From the NCBI RefSeq assembly GCF_017255015.1, contig NZ_JAFKCS010000019.1, forward strand, positions 36,685 through 100,684: 64,000 nucleotides of DNA, in the 5' to 3' direction. Shown here piece after piece: positions 56,201 through 63,994 of this stretch. The DNA comes from Bowmanella yangjiangensis (GTDB lineage: Bacteria > Pseudomonadota > Gammaproteobacteria > Enterobacterales > Alteromonadaceae). The notes beneath the pieces were generated by a model. It was not told the origin of the DNA. It made no database searches and saw nothing but the letters and a program-made list of their open reading frames with translations. Position numbers and translations under genes: made by a program. Positions within the stretch are counted from its first letter, which is position 1. The number at the start of each line of letters is the position of its first letter.

Positions 56201-56435
56201 TATACATCATGCCTTCCACACCGGTAATGGCGTTCTCGATAGGGGTCGCCACAGTCTGCTCAAGCACTTCTGCCGAGGCACCAGGATAAACCGCCATCAC
56301 CTGCACTACCGGCGGTGAAATTTCCGGGTATTGAGCGATCGGCAAGCTGCGCATGGCGGCCAATCCTGCCAAGACCACAAAAATAGAAATAACGAAGGCG
56401 AAAATTGGCCTGTCGATAAAGTAACGAGAAAACAT
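53262..56435 (-). CDS. RND multidrug efflux permease (second system)
   Basis: This 1057-residue HAE-1 family permease has a start MFSRYFIDRPIFAFVISIFV, the Asp pair in GIVVDDAIVVLENVER and TVATPIENAITGVEGMMYMSS. These place it nearer to MexF/OqxB-type pumps than to the first system. Twelve TM segments and a charged C-terminal tail are visible. GGGAG precedes the ATG. The adaptor gene lies 12 bp upstream. No outer-membrane channel is encoded alongside. Confidence 0.92.
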   Translation of the reverse strand: MFSRYFIDRPIFAFVISIFVVLAGLAAMRSLPIAQYPEISPPVVQVMAVYPGASAEVLEQTVATPIENAITGVEGMMYMSSTSTSSGVTTIMVTFEIGTDPDQAAVNVNNRIKQVEARLPEETRRQGVVVEKGSSSFLQVHAFYSPDSSRDSLWTSNYVTLNVLDQIKRIPGTTNVQIFGAKDYAMRIWLRPDVMSQLGVTVEEIAGAIREQNSQYAAGRIGSTPTSSSPQELVYSVTAQGRLSSSEEFEQILIRSNPDGSALRLKDVARVELGSKDYDFAGRINGKDAVLVGIFLQPGANALDVAKEVNETVAALKSRFPAGLEHAVPYDTTRFVEVSIREVLKTLVEAMILVFLVVFLFLQNWRATLIPTLAVPVSLLGTFAGLYMLGYSINTLTLFGMVLSIGIVVDDAIVVLENVERIMHEEHLNARDAAIKAMHEVSGPVVAIVLVLCSVFVPIAFLGGLTGELFRQFAITISISVSLSGVVALTMTPALCVLILRAEHKKTAGFFQWFNNWFHRVTHNYVGAVSFFLRRGLLGLTLVVGMIAITGGMWKATPGSLIPDEDQGFYISAIFLPDGASLERTEEVVAEVLAAIQSNPANSNVVAFTGFDFIGGGYKNSAATIFVTQKHWDERDITTPELVNELFMKTAHIKEALVLAFNPPPIFGLSNTGGFEFYLQNRGDGGTEKLVQAMQAMQGAAQQSPILAGVQTLWRPNTPQLKIDVDREQAHAMGVPIDGAFNALAGTLGTYYVNDFNKFGRAWQVLMSADADFRMSPDDIGRIYVRSSKGEMVPISAFANIEYSTGPDSLDRYNNLPAVKLMGNPAPGYSSGQAIAEIERIAAQVLPPDISYDWTGSAFQEKRSSGTTGLALGMAAIMVFLILAALYERWSLPLSVMLALPFGTFGALVAVWVAGLTNDVYFQIGLVTLLGLAGKNAILIVEYALMKNQQGWSAATAALEAARLRFRPIIMTSLAFILGVVPLAFSSGAGAGARHSVGTGVMGGMLAATFLAVFFLPLFFFWLTERKLTEKRSRQALSDEIAERHKAEHVDTDEGLA

Positions 56436-56447
56436 GCTAACTCCCTG

Positions 56448-57647
56448 TTACTGAGCAGAAGATGATGACTGTCCCGCCAACACCACCGGCATACCCGGGA
56501 AGAAGATATGTGCCATACCCTCAACGATCACTTGGTCACCGCTTTTCAACCCTTTATGAATGACCCAGCCATTCTCAATGCCCTGAGGCGTCTCCAAGCG
56601 CACCCACTCACCCACTTCAACCGGAGCTGGCTGGGCGATATTGCCTTGTTCGCCTTTGGCAAACAGGTACACATATTTACCTGTGCCACTGTCTAGCACG
56701 GCTCGCTGCGGTACCACAAAGGTGTTGTCGCGGCTGGCACCTTCCAACACCACACGGACAAACTGTCCGGGCCGCAATTTAAAGTCAGGGTTAGGTACAA
56801 TCGCCTGTAACTCAGAAGTGCCTGTCATGGTATTGATGCGCACATCACGGAAATTCACTTCACCTATGTGCTCATAAAACGAGCCGTCTTGCAGTTTGAT
56901 TCTTGTCTGCCAATGACCCTCTTTTGGCAGAGTTAACTTGCCACTTTCTACATCCTTGCGCATACCAAGCTGTTCACGTTCGGACAAGCCGAAACGAATT
57001 CGTATAGGATCAAGTTGGGTAATTTGTGTCAGTAGTACATCAGGCCCTGGCACATAAGTTCCTTCAGAGACCTGCTCACGACCAGCGATACCTGTCACCG
57101 GCGATTCCACTTTGGCGTACTCCAGATTTAAGCGGGCATCCTGTAGCCTGGCTTCTGCGGCCTTGACATCAGCCATGGCAATCTCTTCGGCCGAAATAGC
57201 ATTGTCCAAATCCTGCTGCGAGACACTGTTTTGCTTACGCAGCGGTGTCAGACGCTTTACGTCACGACGAGCACTTTCCAATCGGGCCTTTGCTGCCAGC
57301 AAATCCGCCTGAGTACGGGCTACTTCTACTTCGAAAGGTTTCAGGTCAAGTGTAAACAGTGACTGCCCCTGTTCCACTTTGTCGCCTTCTTCAAAGTTAC
57401 GTGACTCCAGAATGCCGGCAACCCTGGCGCGAATTTCCACTTCTTTGGAACCAGATAACGTGGCGGGTAACTCAATAGCAAAAGGTACGGTCTGCGCTTT
57501 CATCGTAAGCACTTCAACAGATGCGGGATGCATCCCACCCATCCCATCTGCGGCTGGTGGTTGCTGGCCGCAAGCAACAAGCAAAGTAGCCAAAGAGACT
57601 ACCGCCAGTTTAGCGTGCAGAGAAAAATTCCTTTTGTATTTACCCAT
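56448..57647 (-). CDS. RND efflux periplasmic adaptor (second system)
   Basis: This 399-residue lipoprotein has a signal with lipobox LVAC (FSLHAKLAVVSLATLLVAC). The lipoyl half-motifs (EIRARVAGILESRNFEEGDKVEQGQ), an alpha-hairpin and beta-barrel domains are present. It pairs with the permease encoded 12 bp downstream. ATG 57647 is chosen for the signal peptide; the frame is open to 57716. It is divergent from a TetR regulator across 136 bp containing a 24-bp palindrome. Confidence 0.9.
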   Translation of the reverse strand: MGKYKRNFSLHAKLAVVSLATLLVACGQQPPAADGMGGMHPASVEVLTMKAQTVPFAIELPATLSGSKEVEIRARVAGILESRNFEEGDKVEQGQSLFTLDLKPFEVEVARTQADLLAAKARLESARRDVKRLTPLRKQNSVSQQDLDNAISAEEIAMADVKAAEARLQDARLNLEYAKVESPVTGIAGREQVSEGTYVPGPDVLLTQITQLDPIRIRFGLSEREQLGMRKDVESGKLTLPKEGHWQTRIKLQDGSFYEHIGEVNFRDVRINTMTGTSELQAIVPNPDFKLRPGQFVRVVLEGASRDNTFVVPQRAVLDSGTGKYVYLFAKGEQGNIAQPAPVEVGEWVRLETPQGIENGWVIHKGLKSGDQVIVEGMAHIFFPGMPVVLAGQSSSSAQ

Positions 57648-57735
57648 AGGAGCACCGATAGTAGAGAGGCTGAAGCGAATAACCTTAATTTGCTTAAGGC
57701 CATGTGATAATAACAACTGAGATAATAACTTGGAT

Positions 57736-57759
57736 AAAGTACACGATCTCGTATACTTT
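57736..57759. promoter_or_regulatory. Putative operator for the second efflux system
   Basis: A 24-bp imperfect palindrome has arms AAAGTACACGA and TCGTATACTTT around a 2-bp centre, with most positions symmetric. It lies 88 bp upstream of the adaptor ATG and 24 bp before the TetR ATG. It has no similarity to the palindrome at 47973, so the two pumps appear separately regulated. Confidence 0.65.
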
Positions 57760-57783
57760 AGCTACGGCTTTATTCGTTTCAAA

Positions 57784-58419
57784 ATGTATCGGCAACTGCT
57801 GACCGAGGAGTTAAGTTTGGGTCGAAGTGATGAGAAGCACAATGATATTTTATGTGCTGCTATCCGGGAGTTCTGTGAGAAGGGCATGATGGCAACCACT
57901 ATGGAGGCTATTGCCAGCCGTGCCTGTGTGTCCAAACGTACCTTGTATAAACACTATCCATGCAAGGAAGACCTGCTGGACGCCGTAGTCAGTCTGTTGC
58001 TGGAACGTGTCGAGCCTCTGCAAAAAATGACCTTTGATCCGCAGCGCCCTATCGCCGAGCAACTTAAGGAACTCAGTCAGAAAGTGCTATCGCTGGTATG
58101 CGACGAGCACTACCTGCGTTTGAGTAAAATTGTCATTATTGAGTCGATGCGCTCAGAAAAAGAAGCGCTCCGCTTAAATCAGAAGTTCAGTGATTGTGAA
58201 CAAGACATGCACAACTGGTTTATTCAGGCCAGCAAAGCAGGCGCGCTCGGACAATTGGAACCTGGCTTGGCGGCAGCCATGTTCTATGGAGCGATTAAAG
58301 AAATGGCTTTCTGGGATCAAGCTATATGCTGGAAGCCGTTGTTAAATGAACAAGAAGCAAGAAAGTTGATGGAACAAACCTGTCGTTTTTTCCTTACCGC
58401 GATTCAATCCAAGTGCTAG
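57784..58419 (+). CDS. TetR-family transcriptional regulator
   Basis: This 211-residue regulator has an N-terminal HTH (EKHNDILCAAIREFCEKG; TTMEAIASRACVSKRTLYKHYP) and a C-terminal domain of the TetR_C_7 type seen in AefR/YcfQ-like regulators. ATG 57784 is selected because an upstream TTG at 57730 would put the palindrome inside the gene. No good Shine-Dalgarno is seen. It is divergent from the second efflux operon and is its probable repressor. The stop overlaps a convergent small gene by 4 bp. Confidence 0.85.
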   Translation: MYRQLLTEELSLGRSDEKHNDILCAAIREFCEKGMMATTMEAIASRACVSKRTLYKHYPCKEDLLDAVVSLLLERVEPLQKMTFDPQRPIAEQLKELSQKVLSLVCDEHYLRLSKIVIIESMRSEKEALRLNQKFSDCEQDMHNWFIQASKAGALGQLEPGLAAAMFYGAIKEMAFWDQAICWKPLLNEQEARKLMEQTCRFFLTAIQSKC

Positions 58420-58769
58420 TCAAAGCTAGTTCTCCCGATCTCAGAGCATAAGTAGAGCAAGGTAGCCCCGTATACAAAGGGATTTTTGTCTTTGTTAACG
58501 CAATAGTACAGTTGGAAATGCTCCATCTTCGCGCGGCTGGAGAGCATGTCCATAATGTAGTCTTTTTGATAGTCATTCATTGCCGCAATATTTGGCCGCA
58601 CCCGATCACGCAATGCAGCTAATTCCTGACGTTCTGCAGTCTGTGCAATTTCCGTCATCCAGTTCGACAAACTTTGTTGAATATCCCCTAGCCAGTACTG
58701 CACAAAAGACGAGCGTAATACCACCACCAGTAAGGCAATTTCCAAAATGATAATAAAGGTACGTTTCAT
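58416..58769 (-). CDS. Small membrane-anchored protein of unknown function
   Basis: This 117-residue protein is not recognised as a known family. Residues 4-20 (TFIIILEIALLVVVLRS) form one TM segment, and the rest is probably periplasmic. A helical part (about 28-85) is followed by YYCVNKDKNPFVYGATLLYLC with two cysteines, Cys90 and Cys108, which could form a disulfide. It is the last gene before a 430-bp gap and converges with the TetR gene, with a 4-bp overlap. It is real by start, composition and clean fit between neighbours. Confidence 0.65.
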   Translation of the reverse strand: MKRTFIIILEIALLVVVLRSSFVQYWLGDIQQSLSNWMTEIAQTAERQELAALRDRVRPNIAAMNDYQKDYIMDMLSSRAKMEHFQLYYCVNKDKNPFVYGATLLYLCSEIGRTSFD

Positions 58770-59199
58770 TGTGCTACATCAATAGTCAAGTACGGTGAAA
58801 ATCATACCTTATAGACTGGCAAAGTCCCATATGACTTGCTTATCTGCCGGGATAACTAGCAATAAGTATTCATTACTATGCTTAAATTTAATTTAGCGAA
58901 TCAAGCGATACAATGTGTCAAAAATTCGGGAGGTTCACCGGAGTAACCATCCAACCCCTTGTCATTTAACGTTATTTTAACAAATGTCAGGAGAAATCTG
59001 GTTTATTCTGAGGTAGACGACCTTGCAGCCAGCTAAATTAAACTTATAATTTTCAGAAATTTTTGAAACTTCAAAAACAAACAAAAATAGCTGAGTAGCG
59101 ATGAGCTAATATGCTTTACAGGCATTCAGGTCGCGCTATTGTAAATAAAATAAGGGAACAGCTAGATTCCTCAATGTGCATTACCAGAGACCAGGACCC
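58770..59199. other. AT-rich intergenic region upstream of ccoG
   Basis: This 430-bp gap has no convincing gene on either strand. It carries AT-rich stretches such as 58880-58895 and 59035-59095. I found no FNR/ANR box (TTGAT-N4-ATCAA) near ccoG, although ccoG is often oxygen-regulated. AGGA lies a few bases before the ccoG ATG. Confidence 0.5.
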
Positions 59200-60621
59200 A
59201 TGAGTGAACGAATCCCAGTAAAAGATGTAACTCCCGTACAGATTCATCGGCCAGCAGAGCAGGAAAGTCCGGATGCTTCGCGCAAACGCATTTATGTGCG
59301 AGCCGTACAAGGCCCTCTGGAAACCTTCCGACGCTATTTTGGCTTTTTCTTTCTGGCCATATTTGTGCTTTTGCCTTGGATTCAATATGACGGACATCAG
59401 GCTATCCTGTTGGATATTGGCGAACAGCGCTTCACCATTTTCGCCCTGACGCTCTGGCCACAAGATCTCACCATACTTGCCTGGATTTTTATTATTGGAG
59501 CCTTTGCGCTGTTTTTCGTCACCACCTTTGCCGGTCGGGTTTGGTGTGGTTTTCTATGCCCTCAAACCACCTGGACTTATATGTACGTCTGGTTTGAAGA
59601 GAAGATTGAAGGTAGCAGGCACCAACGCATGAAGTTGGATGCCCGGCCCATGGACTTTGATAAATTTTGGCGCAAAGGCCTTAAACATCTGTGTTGGTTG
59701 ATTATCGCCGTGCTGACCTCACTCACTTTCGTAGGTTATTTCACCCCAATAGACAGCTTGTTCATCGACTTCTTCACACTGCAAAACAGCTTCTGGATCG
59801 GTTTGTGGGTATGGCTTTTCGCTTTCTGTACTTATGGTAACGCTGGTTGGATGCGCGAAATCATGTGTACCCATATCTGCCCTTATGCCCGCTTCCAGTC
59901 AGTCATGTTCGATAAAGACACTTTTACCGTGACCTATGATGAAAGGCGCGGCGAAAAGCGTGGACCGCGGGGCCGTAAAGTTAGTCGAGAAGCCTTGGCT
60001 GCTGATGGCGTAGGTGACTGCATCGATTGCAGCCTATGTGTTCAGGTTTGCCCAACAGGCATAGACATTCGTAACGGCCTGCAATACGAATGTATTAACT
60101 GTGGCGCCTGTGTTGACGCCTGTAACGGCGTCATGGATAAAATGGGTTACCCCAAGGGGCTTATCAGTTATACCACCGAACATAAGATGAAAGGCGGACA
60201 TACCCATATTGTGCGTCCCAAATTGGTGGGATACGCCGTGGTATTAATGGTCATGATAGGCTTCCTGGCACTGGATTTATTTACCCGGATACCTTTGGAT
60301 GTAGATATTATTCGTGACCGTAACCAGCTTTACCGTGAGACCAATGATGGGCTGGTGGAAAACGTATATACTCTGAAAATCCTGAACAAATCCCAGCATG
60401 ATGCTCGCTATATTTTGTCGGTAGAGGGCTTGGATGGGCATCGACTGACAGGTAACCGGGAGTTTCTGGTACATGGCGGTGAGGTTTATGTCGAGCCTAT
60501 CAGCGTCGCCATCGACCCATACAAGCTCGAAAGTAGCATTGTTGAAATTCGCATTAAGGTACAATCTCTGGACAATGAAGAAGTGAGTGTGGTCGCACCG
60601 ACCAAATTCTTGTACCGATAG
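59200..60621 (+). CDS. ccoG: Cytochrome c oxidase accessory protein CcoG (RdxA/FixG)
   Basis: This 473-residue membrane ferredoxin is required for cbb3 oxidase assembly; homologues reduce Cu(II) to Cu(I) in the copper delivery path. N-terminal TM segments contain GFLCPQTTWTYMYVWFEE and the motif EIMCTHICPYARFQ. Two [4Fe-4S] motifs, CIDCSLCVQVCP and CINCGACVDACN, precede a C-terminal TM helix and an Ig-like domain. The ccoNOPQ oxidase genes are not in the window. The start follows AGGA; 7 bp separate it from srkA. Confidence 0.95.
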   Translation: MSERIPVKDVTPVQIHRPAEQESPDASRKRIYVRAVQGPLETFRRYFGFFFLAIFVLLPWIQYDGHQAILLDIGEQRFTIFALTLWPQDLTILAWIFIIGAFALFFVTTFAGRVWCGFLCPQTTWTYMYVWFEEKIEGSRHQRMKLDARPMDFDKFWRKGLKHLCWLIIAVLTSLTFVGYFTPIDSLFIDFFTLQNSFWIGLWVWLFAFCTYGNAGWMREIMCTHICPYARFQSVMFDKDTFTVTYDERRGEKRGPRGRKVSREALAADGVGDCIDCSLCVQVCPTGIDIRNGLQYECINCGACVDACNGVMDKMGYPKGLISYTTEHKMKGGHTHIVRPKLVGYAVVLMVMIGFLALDLFTRIPLDVDIIRDRNQLYRETNDGLVENVYTLKILNKSQHDARYILSVEGLDGHRLTGNREFLVHGGEVYVEPISVAIDPYKLESSIVEIRIKVQSLDNEEVSVVAPTKFLYR

Positions 60622-60628
60622 GAACCTA

Positions 60629-61600
60629 ATGTCCGATTTCAGCTTCCATAGTCTGACCCCGGATCTGATCCTGGATGCCATTGAAAGCACTGGCATCCGG
60701 GTGGATTCAGGCCTGCTGGCCCTGAACAGCTACGAGAACCGCGTCTACCAGTTCATGGATGAACAGCGCAAACGCTATGTCGTTAAGTTTTACCGCCCCA
60801 ACCGTTGGACAACGGCGCAAGTTCAGGAAGAGCATGACTTTGCGGAAGAATTGCTGGAACAGGAAATCCCTGTCGCCGCGCCGCTTAAATTAAACGGCCA
60901 GACTCTGCACCAATATGAGGGTTACAGCTTTGCCTTGTTTGCTTCTGTGGGCGGACGGCAGTTTGAAGTAGACAATCTCGATCAACTGGAATGGATGGGG
61001 CGCTTTATTGGCCGTTTGCATGGGGTTTCGAAAACGCGTCCCTTTACTTCACGCCCCGGTATCGACACACAGAGCTTCCTGTTTGAACCCCGCAAAGAAC
61101 TGCAACATAGCAACCTGGTGCCGGAGTCACTGAAAACCCCGTTGTTCACTATTATGGATATGGTGATAGACAAGGCTGCCGGTCTTTATCGTCCTGGTAA
61201 CCAGATCCGTCTGCACGGTGATTGCCACCCTGGCAATATTCTGTGGCGTGACGGACCTACTTTTGTGGATCTGGACGATTGCAGAATGGGTCCAGCCATT
61301 CAGGATCTGTGGATGATGCTATCAGGGGATCGTGCTCAGCAATTGCTGCAACTGGATACGCTGGTGGGTGCCTACGAAGAGTTCAGTGATTTCGACCATA
61401 AGCAACTGGTGTTGATTGAGCCGTTGCGCGCCATGCGTATGGTGCACTATATGGCCTGGTTGAGTCGTCGCTGGGAGGACCCAGCCTTCCCTCAGGCTTT
61501 CCCCTGGTTTGCCACCGACAAATACTGGGAGCAGCAGGTATTAGCACTGAAGGAACAATACTCAGCCTTGCAAGAGTCCCCATTGTCACTGCTTCCCTGA
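60629..61600 (+). CDS. srkA: Stress response kinase A (YihE/SrkA)
   Basis: This 323-residue serine/threonine kinase has an aminoglycoside phosphotransferase-like fold. The ATP lysine lies in RYVVKFYRP. The catalytic loop is RLHGDCHPGNILW, and the metal Asp is in FVDLDDCRMGP. E. coli SrkA counters programmed death from the MazF/Cpx stress route. The length is normal. AGGAACC precedes ATG 60629. A terminator follows at 61629. Confidence 0.93.
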   Translation: MSDFSFHSLTPDLILDAIESTGIRVDSGLLALNSYENRVYQFMDEQRKRYVVKFYRPNRWTTAQVQEEHDFAEELLEQEIPVAAPLKLNGQTLHQYEGYSFALFASVGGRQFEVDNLDQLEWMGRFIGRLHGVSKTRPFTSRPGIDTQSFLFEPRKELQHSNLVPESLKTPLFTIMDMVIDKAAGLYRPGNQIRLHGDCHPGNILWRDGPTFVDLDDCRMGPAIQDLWMMLSGDRAQQLLQLDTLVGAYEEFSDFDHKQLVLIEPLRAMRMVHYMAWLSRRWEDPAFPQAFPWFATDKYWEQQVLALKEQYSALQESPLSLLP

Positions 61601-61628
61601 GGGAGGTTGCTACTTTTGTGCCCATAAG

Positions 61629-61654
61629 ACCAGTTGAATCCAACTGGTTTTTTT
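61629..61654 (+). terminator. Rho-independent terminator after srkA
   Basis: ACCAGTTG-AATC-CAACTGGT (61629-61648) is followed by TTTTTT. It separates srkA from the cobalamin riboswitch. Confidence 0.92.
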
Positions 61655-61679
61655 ATAGCTTTACTTTATAATCCCGCTC

Positions 61680-61852
61680 GATTGAGGTGCCTTCTGTAAT
61701 AACAAAAGGTGAAACGGGAAGTCATCTGACGCTGCCCCCGCAACGGTACGCAAGTATCAGAATCATCATGCCACTGTAGGATTTTACTATGGGAAGGCGA
61801 TTCTGCTGCCACTTTGGCACTTGCCAGCCCGGAGACCGGCCTTAATCCAATC
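61680..61852 (+). ncRNA. Cobalamin (adenosylcobalamin) riboswitch
   Basis: All conserved blocks are present in order: GAGGTGCC (61684-61691), GGTGAAACGGGAAGTC, the B12 box region GACGCTGCCCCCGCAACGG, GCCACTG, GGGAAGGCG and GCCCGGAGACCGGCC. Pairing of GATTG (61680-61684) with CAATC (61848-61852) closes P1. The btuB start is 105 bp further on. Such elements lower btuB expression when cobalamin is abundant. Confidence 0.97.
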
Positions 61853-61956
61853 AACGGCGCAAGGGACTGGATTTGAAAAGATCCATACTCAGACAAGCCC
61901 ATTGCCGCCACCAGGAAACCAGCGCTCGGGTGGAGCGCCAACCTAGGTACAAAACT

Positions 61957-63846
61957 ATGCAATTCAAACACACAACTTTAGGGTTGGCGGTGTTCGCCAG
62001 CCTGTTCGGCACTTCTGCAGCTATCGCGCAGGACGATATTGAAACCATCAGCGTGATTGGCGCGCGCCAGCCCATTGAACTGTCACGTTTAAGCGCGTCG
62101 GTTTCCGTTATTGACCGCGCAGAAATTGAAAACTCCGGGGCTCTCAATCTAGCAGATATACTCCGCAGTCAAGCAGGTATCAGCATCTCCCAATCCGGCG
62201 CAAAGGGCACGGAAACTCGTGTAAGACTGCGAGGCAGTGAATCTAACCACATATTGGTATTGGTTGATGGCGTTGAGATTAATAACCTTAGCGACGGAGC
62301 CGTGGACTTTGCCCACGTCAATCTGGATAACGTTGAACGAATCGAGCTCTTACGCGGCCCTCAGAGTGCTTTATGGGGTAGCGGCGCGGTAGCAGGCGTA
62401 CTAAACATTACGACGCGCCAGGGCACAGAGCAGACTCGTGGCGGTGCGCGAATTGAAGTAGGTGAGGACAGCAGCGCCAAACTCGCAGCAAATGTAAGTG
62501 GTGCAGCAGACGCCTTTAACTACGCTCTGTCTGTCAGCCACTTCTCTACCGACGGTCAAAACATCTCTGCTCAAGGCAATGAGCGCGATGGATACCGCAA
62601 CAACGAATTTAATACCCAGCTAGGTTACAAACTGTCAGAGCAGGTAAGAGTGACAGCGAATTTACGCTATGTAGATTCCTACAACGAGTATGACGCGGGT
62701 GGAGCTGATGCTGAACTCTATACACATGGTCGTTTTGCCAGCGGCAAATTGGGTTGGTATTACACAGCGGTAGATACTCGCTGGCAACATGAAGCCGGAT
62801 ATCAGTTCAGCCGCAGCGAAACCGTTAGCAATCTGACGAGTGAGGCCGATAGCAATAAGCAACGCTGGTATTGGCAAAGTGCTCTGAACTACAGCCAGGC
62901 TGGTCGTATTGCAATGGCGTTAGAACATGTAGATGAAGAATTTACTCAAATTGGTTTAGCGAGTGTTTGGGGGGACCCCAACCAGACACAGGAAAACCAA
63001 ACCCAGTCCGCGGTGTTAGATGTAGTTCATGAAGTTCTAGAGGGTCTGAGCCTTACTGCCAACAGCCGCTATGATAGTAATGATGAGTTCGATGATGCAC
63101 TAACCTTCCGCTTAGGTGGGAGTTATTTGTTAGATGGCGGGCATAAGATCTATATCAGTCATGGTAAAGCTGTAAAAAATCCCACATTGGTTGAACGCTT
63201 CGGTTACTTCCCAGCAGACTTTCTTGGTAACCCTGCACTTGAACCAGAGAAGAGCATTAGTACGGAGCTCGGAGGCCAGTATCAGATAAACGCCGACTGG
63301 TTCACCGAACTTAACTTGTACTTCACGGATCTAGAAAACGAAATTAACGGTTCGTTTTTTGACTTAGCGAATGGACGCTATACAGCTATAAACGTGGCTG
63401 AGAATAGTAAGCGCAGAGGAGCCGAATGGCAGCTTAAAGGAACAATTGGTGAGCTTAAGGTAGACCTTAACTACAGTTATCTTGATGCGAAAGAGAAAGT
63501 TAAAAAAACCGATCCTCCTCGGGTTGAAGAACAAACAGAAGTTCGCCGTCCTCGCCATCAAGCCAATTTAACACTAAGTCAGGACTTTTTTGAGCAAAAA
63601 GCTAATGCGTATATACAGCTACAGTATCAAGGAACAAGAGAAGATACCTTCTTTGGCACCTATCCTTATGCTCAACTAAAGCTCAATGCTGTAACCTTAG
63701 TGAATGCTGCCGTAAGCTTTAAACCAGACCAACATTGGACCTTCGCGTTGCGCGCTGAAAACCTCTTTGACCACGACTATGAAGAGGTAATAGGTTACCA
63801 GCGCCAGGGGCGCACGGCTTACATCAGTGCTGGCTATCAGTTCTAA
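61957..63846 (+). CDS. btuB: Vitamin B12 TonB-dependent receptor BtuB
   Basis: This 629-residue outer-membrane receptor has a signal peptide (1-25, ending AIA), a TonB box IETISVIGA, a plug (about 30-150, with RLRGSESNHILVLVDGVEIN and LLRGPQSALWGSGAVAGVLNI) and a barrel ending in YISAGYQF. It imports cobalamin, and control by the upstream riboswitch supports this. ATG 61957 is chosen by the signal peptide; an open frame extends to 61873 across leader RNA. The last third is visibly more AT-rich in codon use than neighbouring genes. No btuCDF genes are present here. Confidence 0.94.
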   Translation: MQFKHTTLGLAVFASLFGTSAAIAQDDIETISVIGARQPIELSRLSASVSVIDRAEIENSGALNLADILRSQAGISISQSGAKGTETRVRLRGSESNHILVLVDGVEINNLSDGAVDFAHVNLDNVERIELLRGPQSALWGSGAVAGVLNITTRQGTEQTRGGARIEVGEDSSAKLAANVSGAADAFNYALSVSHFSTDGQNISAQGNERDGYRNNEFNTQLGYKLSEQVRVTANLRYVDSYNEYDAGGADAELYTHGRFASGKLGWYYTAVDTRWQHEAGYQFSRSETVSNLTSEADSNKQRWYWQSALNYSQAGRIAMALEHVDEEFTQIGLASVWGDPNQTQENQTQSAVLDVVHEVLEGLSLTANSRYDSNDEFDDALTFRLGGSYLLDGGHKIYISHGKAVKNPTLVERFGYFPADFLGNPALEPEKSISTELGGQYQINADWFTELNLYFTDLENEINGSFFDLANGRYTAINVAENSKRRGAEWQLKGTIGELKVDLNYSYLDAKEKVKKTDPPRVEEQTEVRRPRHQANLTLSQDFFEQKANAYIQLQYQGTREDTFFGTYPYAQLKLNAVTLVNAAVSFKPDQHWTFALRAENLFDHDYEEVIGYQRQGRTAYISAGYQF

Positions 63847-63852
63847 CTAGCA

Positions 63853-63875
63853 GGGGCGGCAACGCCCCCTTTTTT
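63853..63875 (+). terminator. Rho-independent terminator after btuB
   Basis: GGGGCG-GCAA-CGCCCC (63853-63868), then C and TTTTTT, starts 7 bp after the btuB stop. Confidence 0.93.
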
Positions 63876-63886
63876 GTCAGTCTTAA

Positions 63887-63907
63887 ACCACCTCCTATGG
63901 AGGTGGT
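63887..63907. repeat. Hairpin possibly marking the left end of an IS200/IS605-type element
   Basis: ACCACCTCC-TAT-GGAGGTGGT is a perfect 9-bp stem with a 3-nt loop and no T-run. It lies 87 bp upstream of a new start codon. IS200/IS605 elements have subterminal hairpins ahead of tnpA. The identity cannot be confirmed since the gene is cut off. Confidence 0.35.
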
Positions 63908-63994
63908 GATCGTCCAGTCGGGGCTATGCCCGTAAAGCGCCCATGCTAGATACTGACTTTTGTTTGTTACCAGCAAATAAAAGGAGTAAATAGC

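Noticed and set aside
59116..59463. Minus-strand frame of 115 codons across the ccoG start
   Set aside because: It is antisense to ccoG with no family resemblance; the ccoG start and RBS are clear.
63000..63846. AT-richer 3' part of btuB as a sign of horizontal transfer
   Set aside because: The gene is continuous, properly controlled by its riboswitch and complete; local composition alone is too weak.
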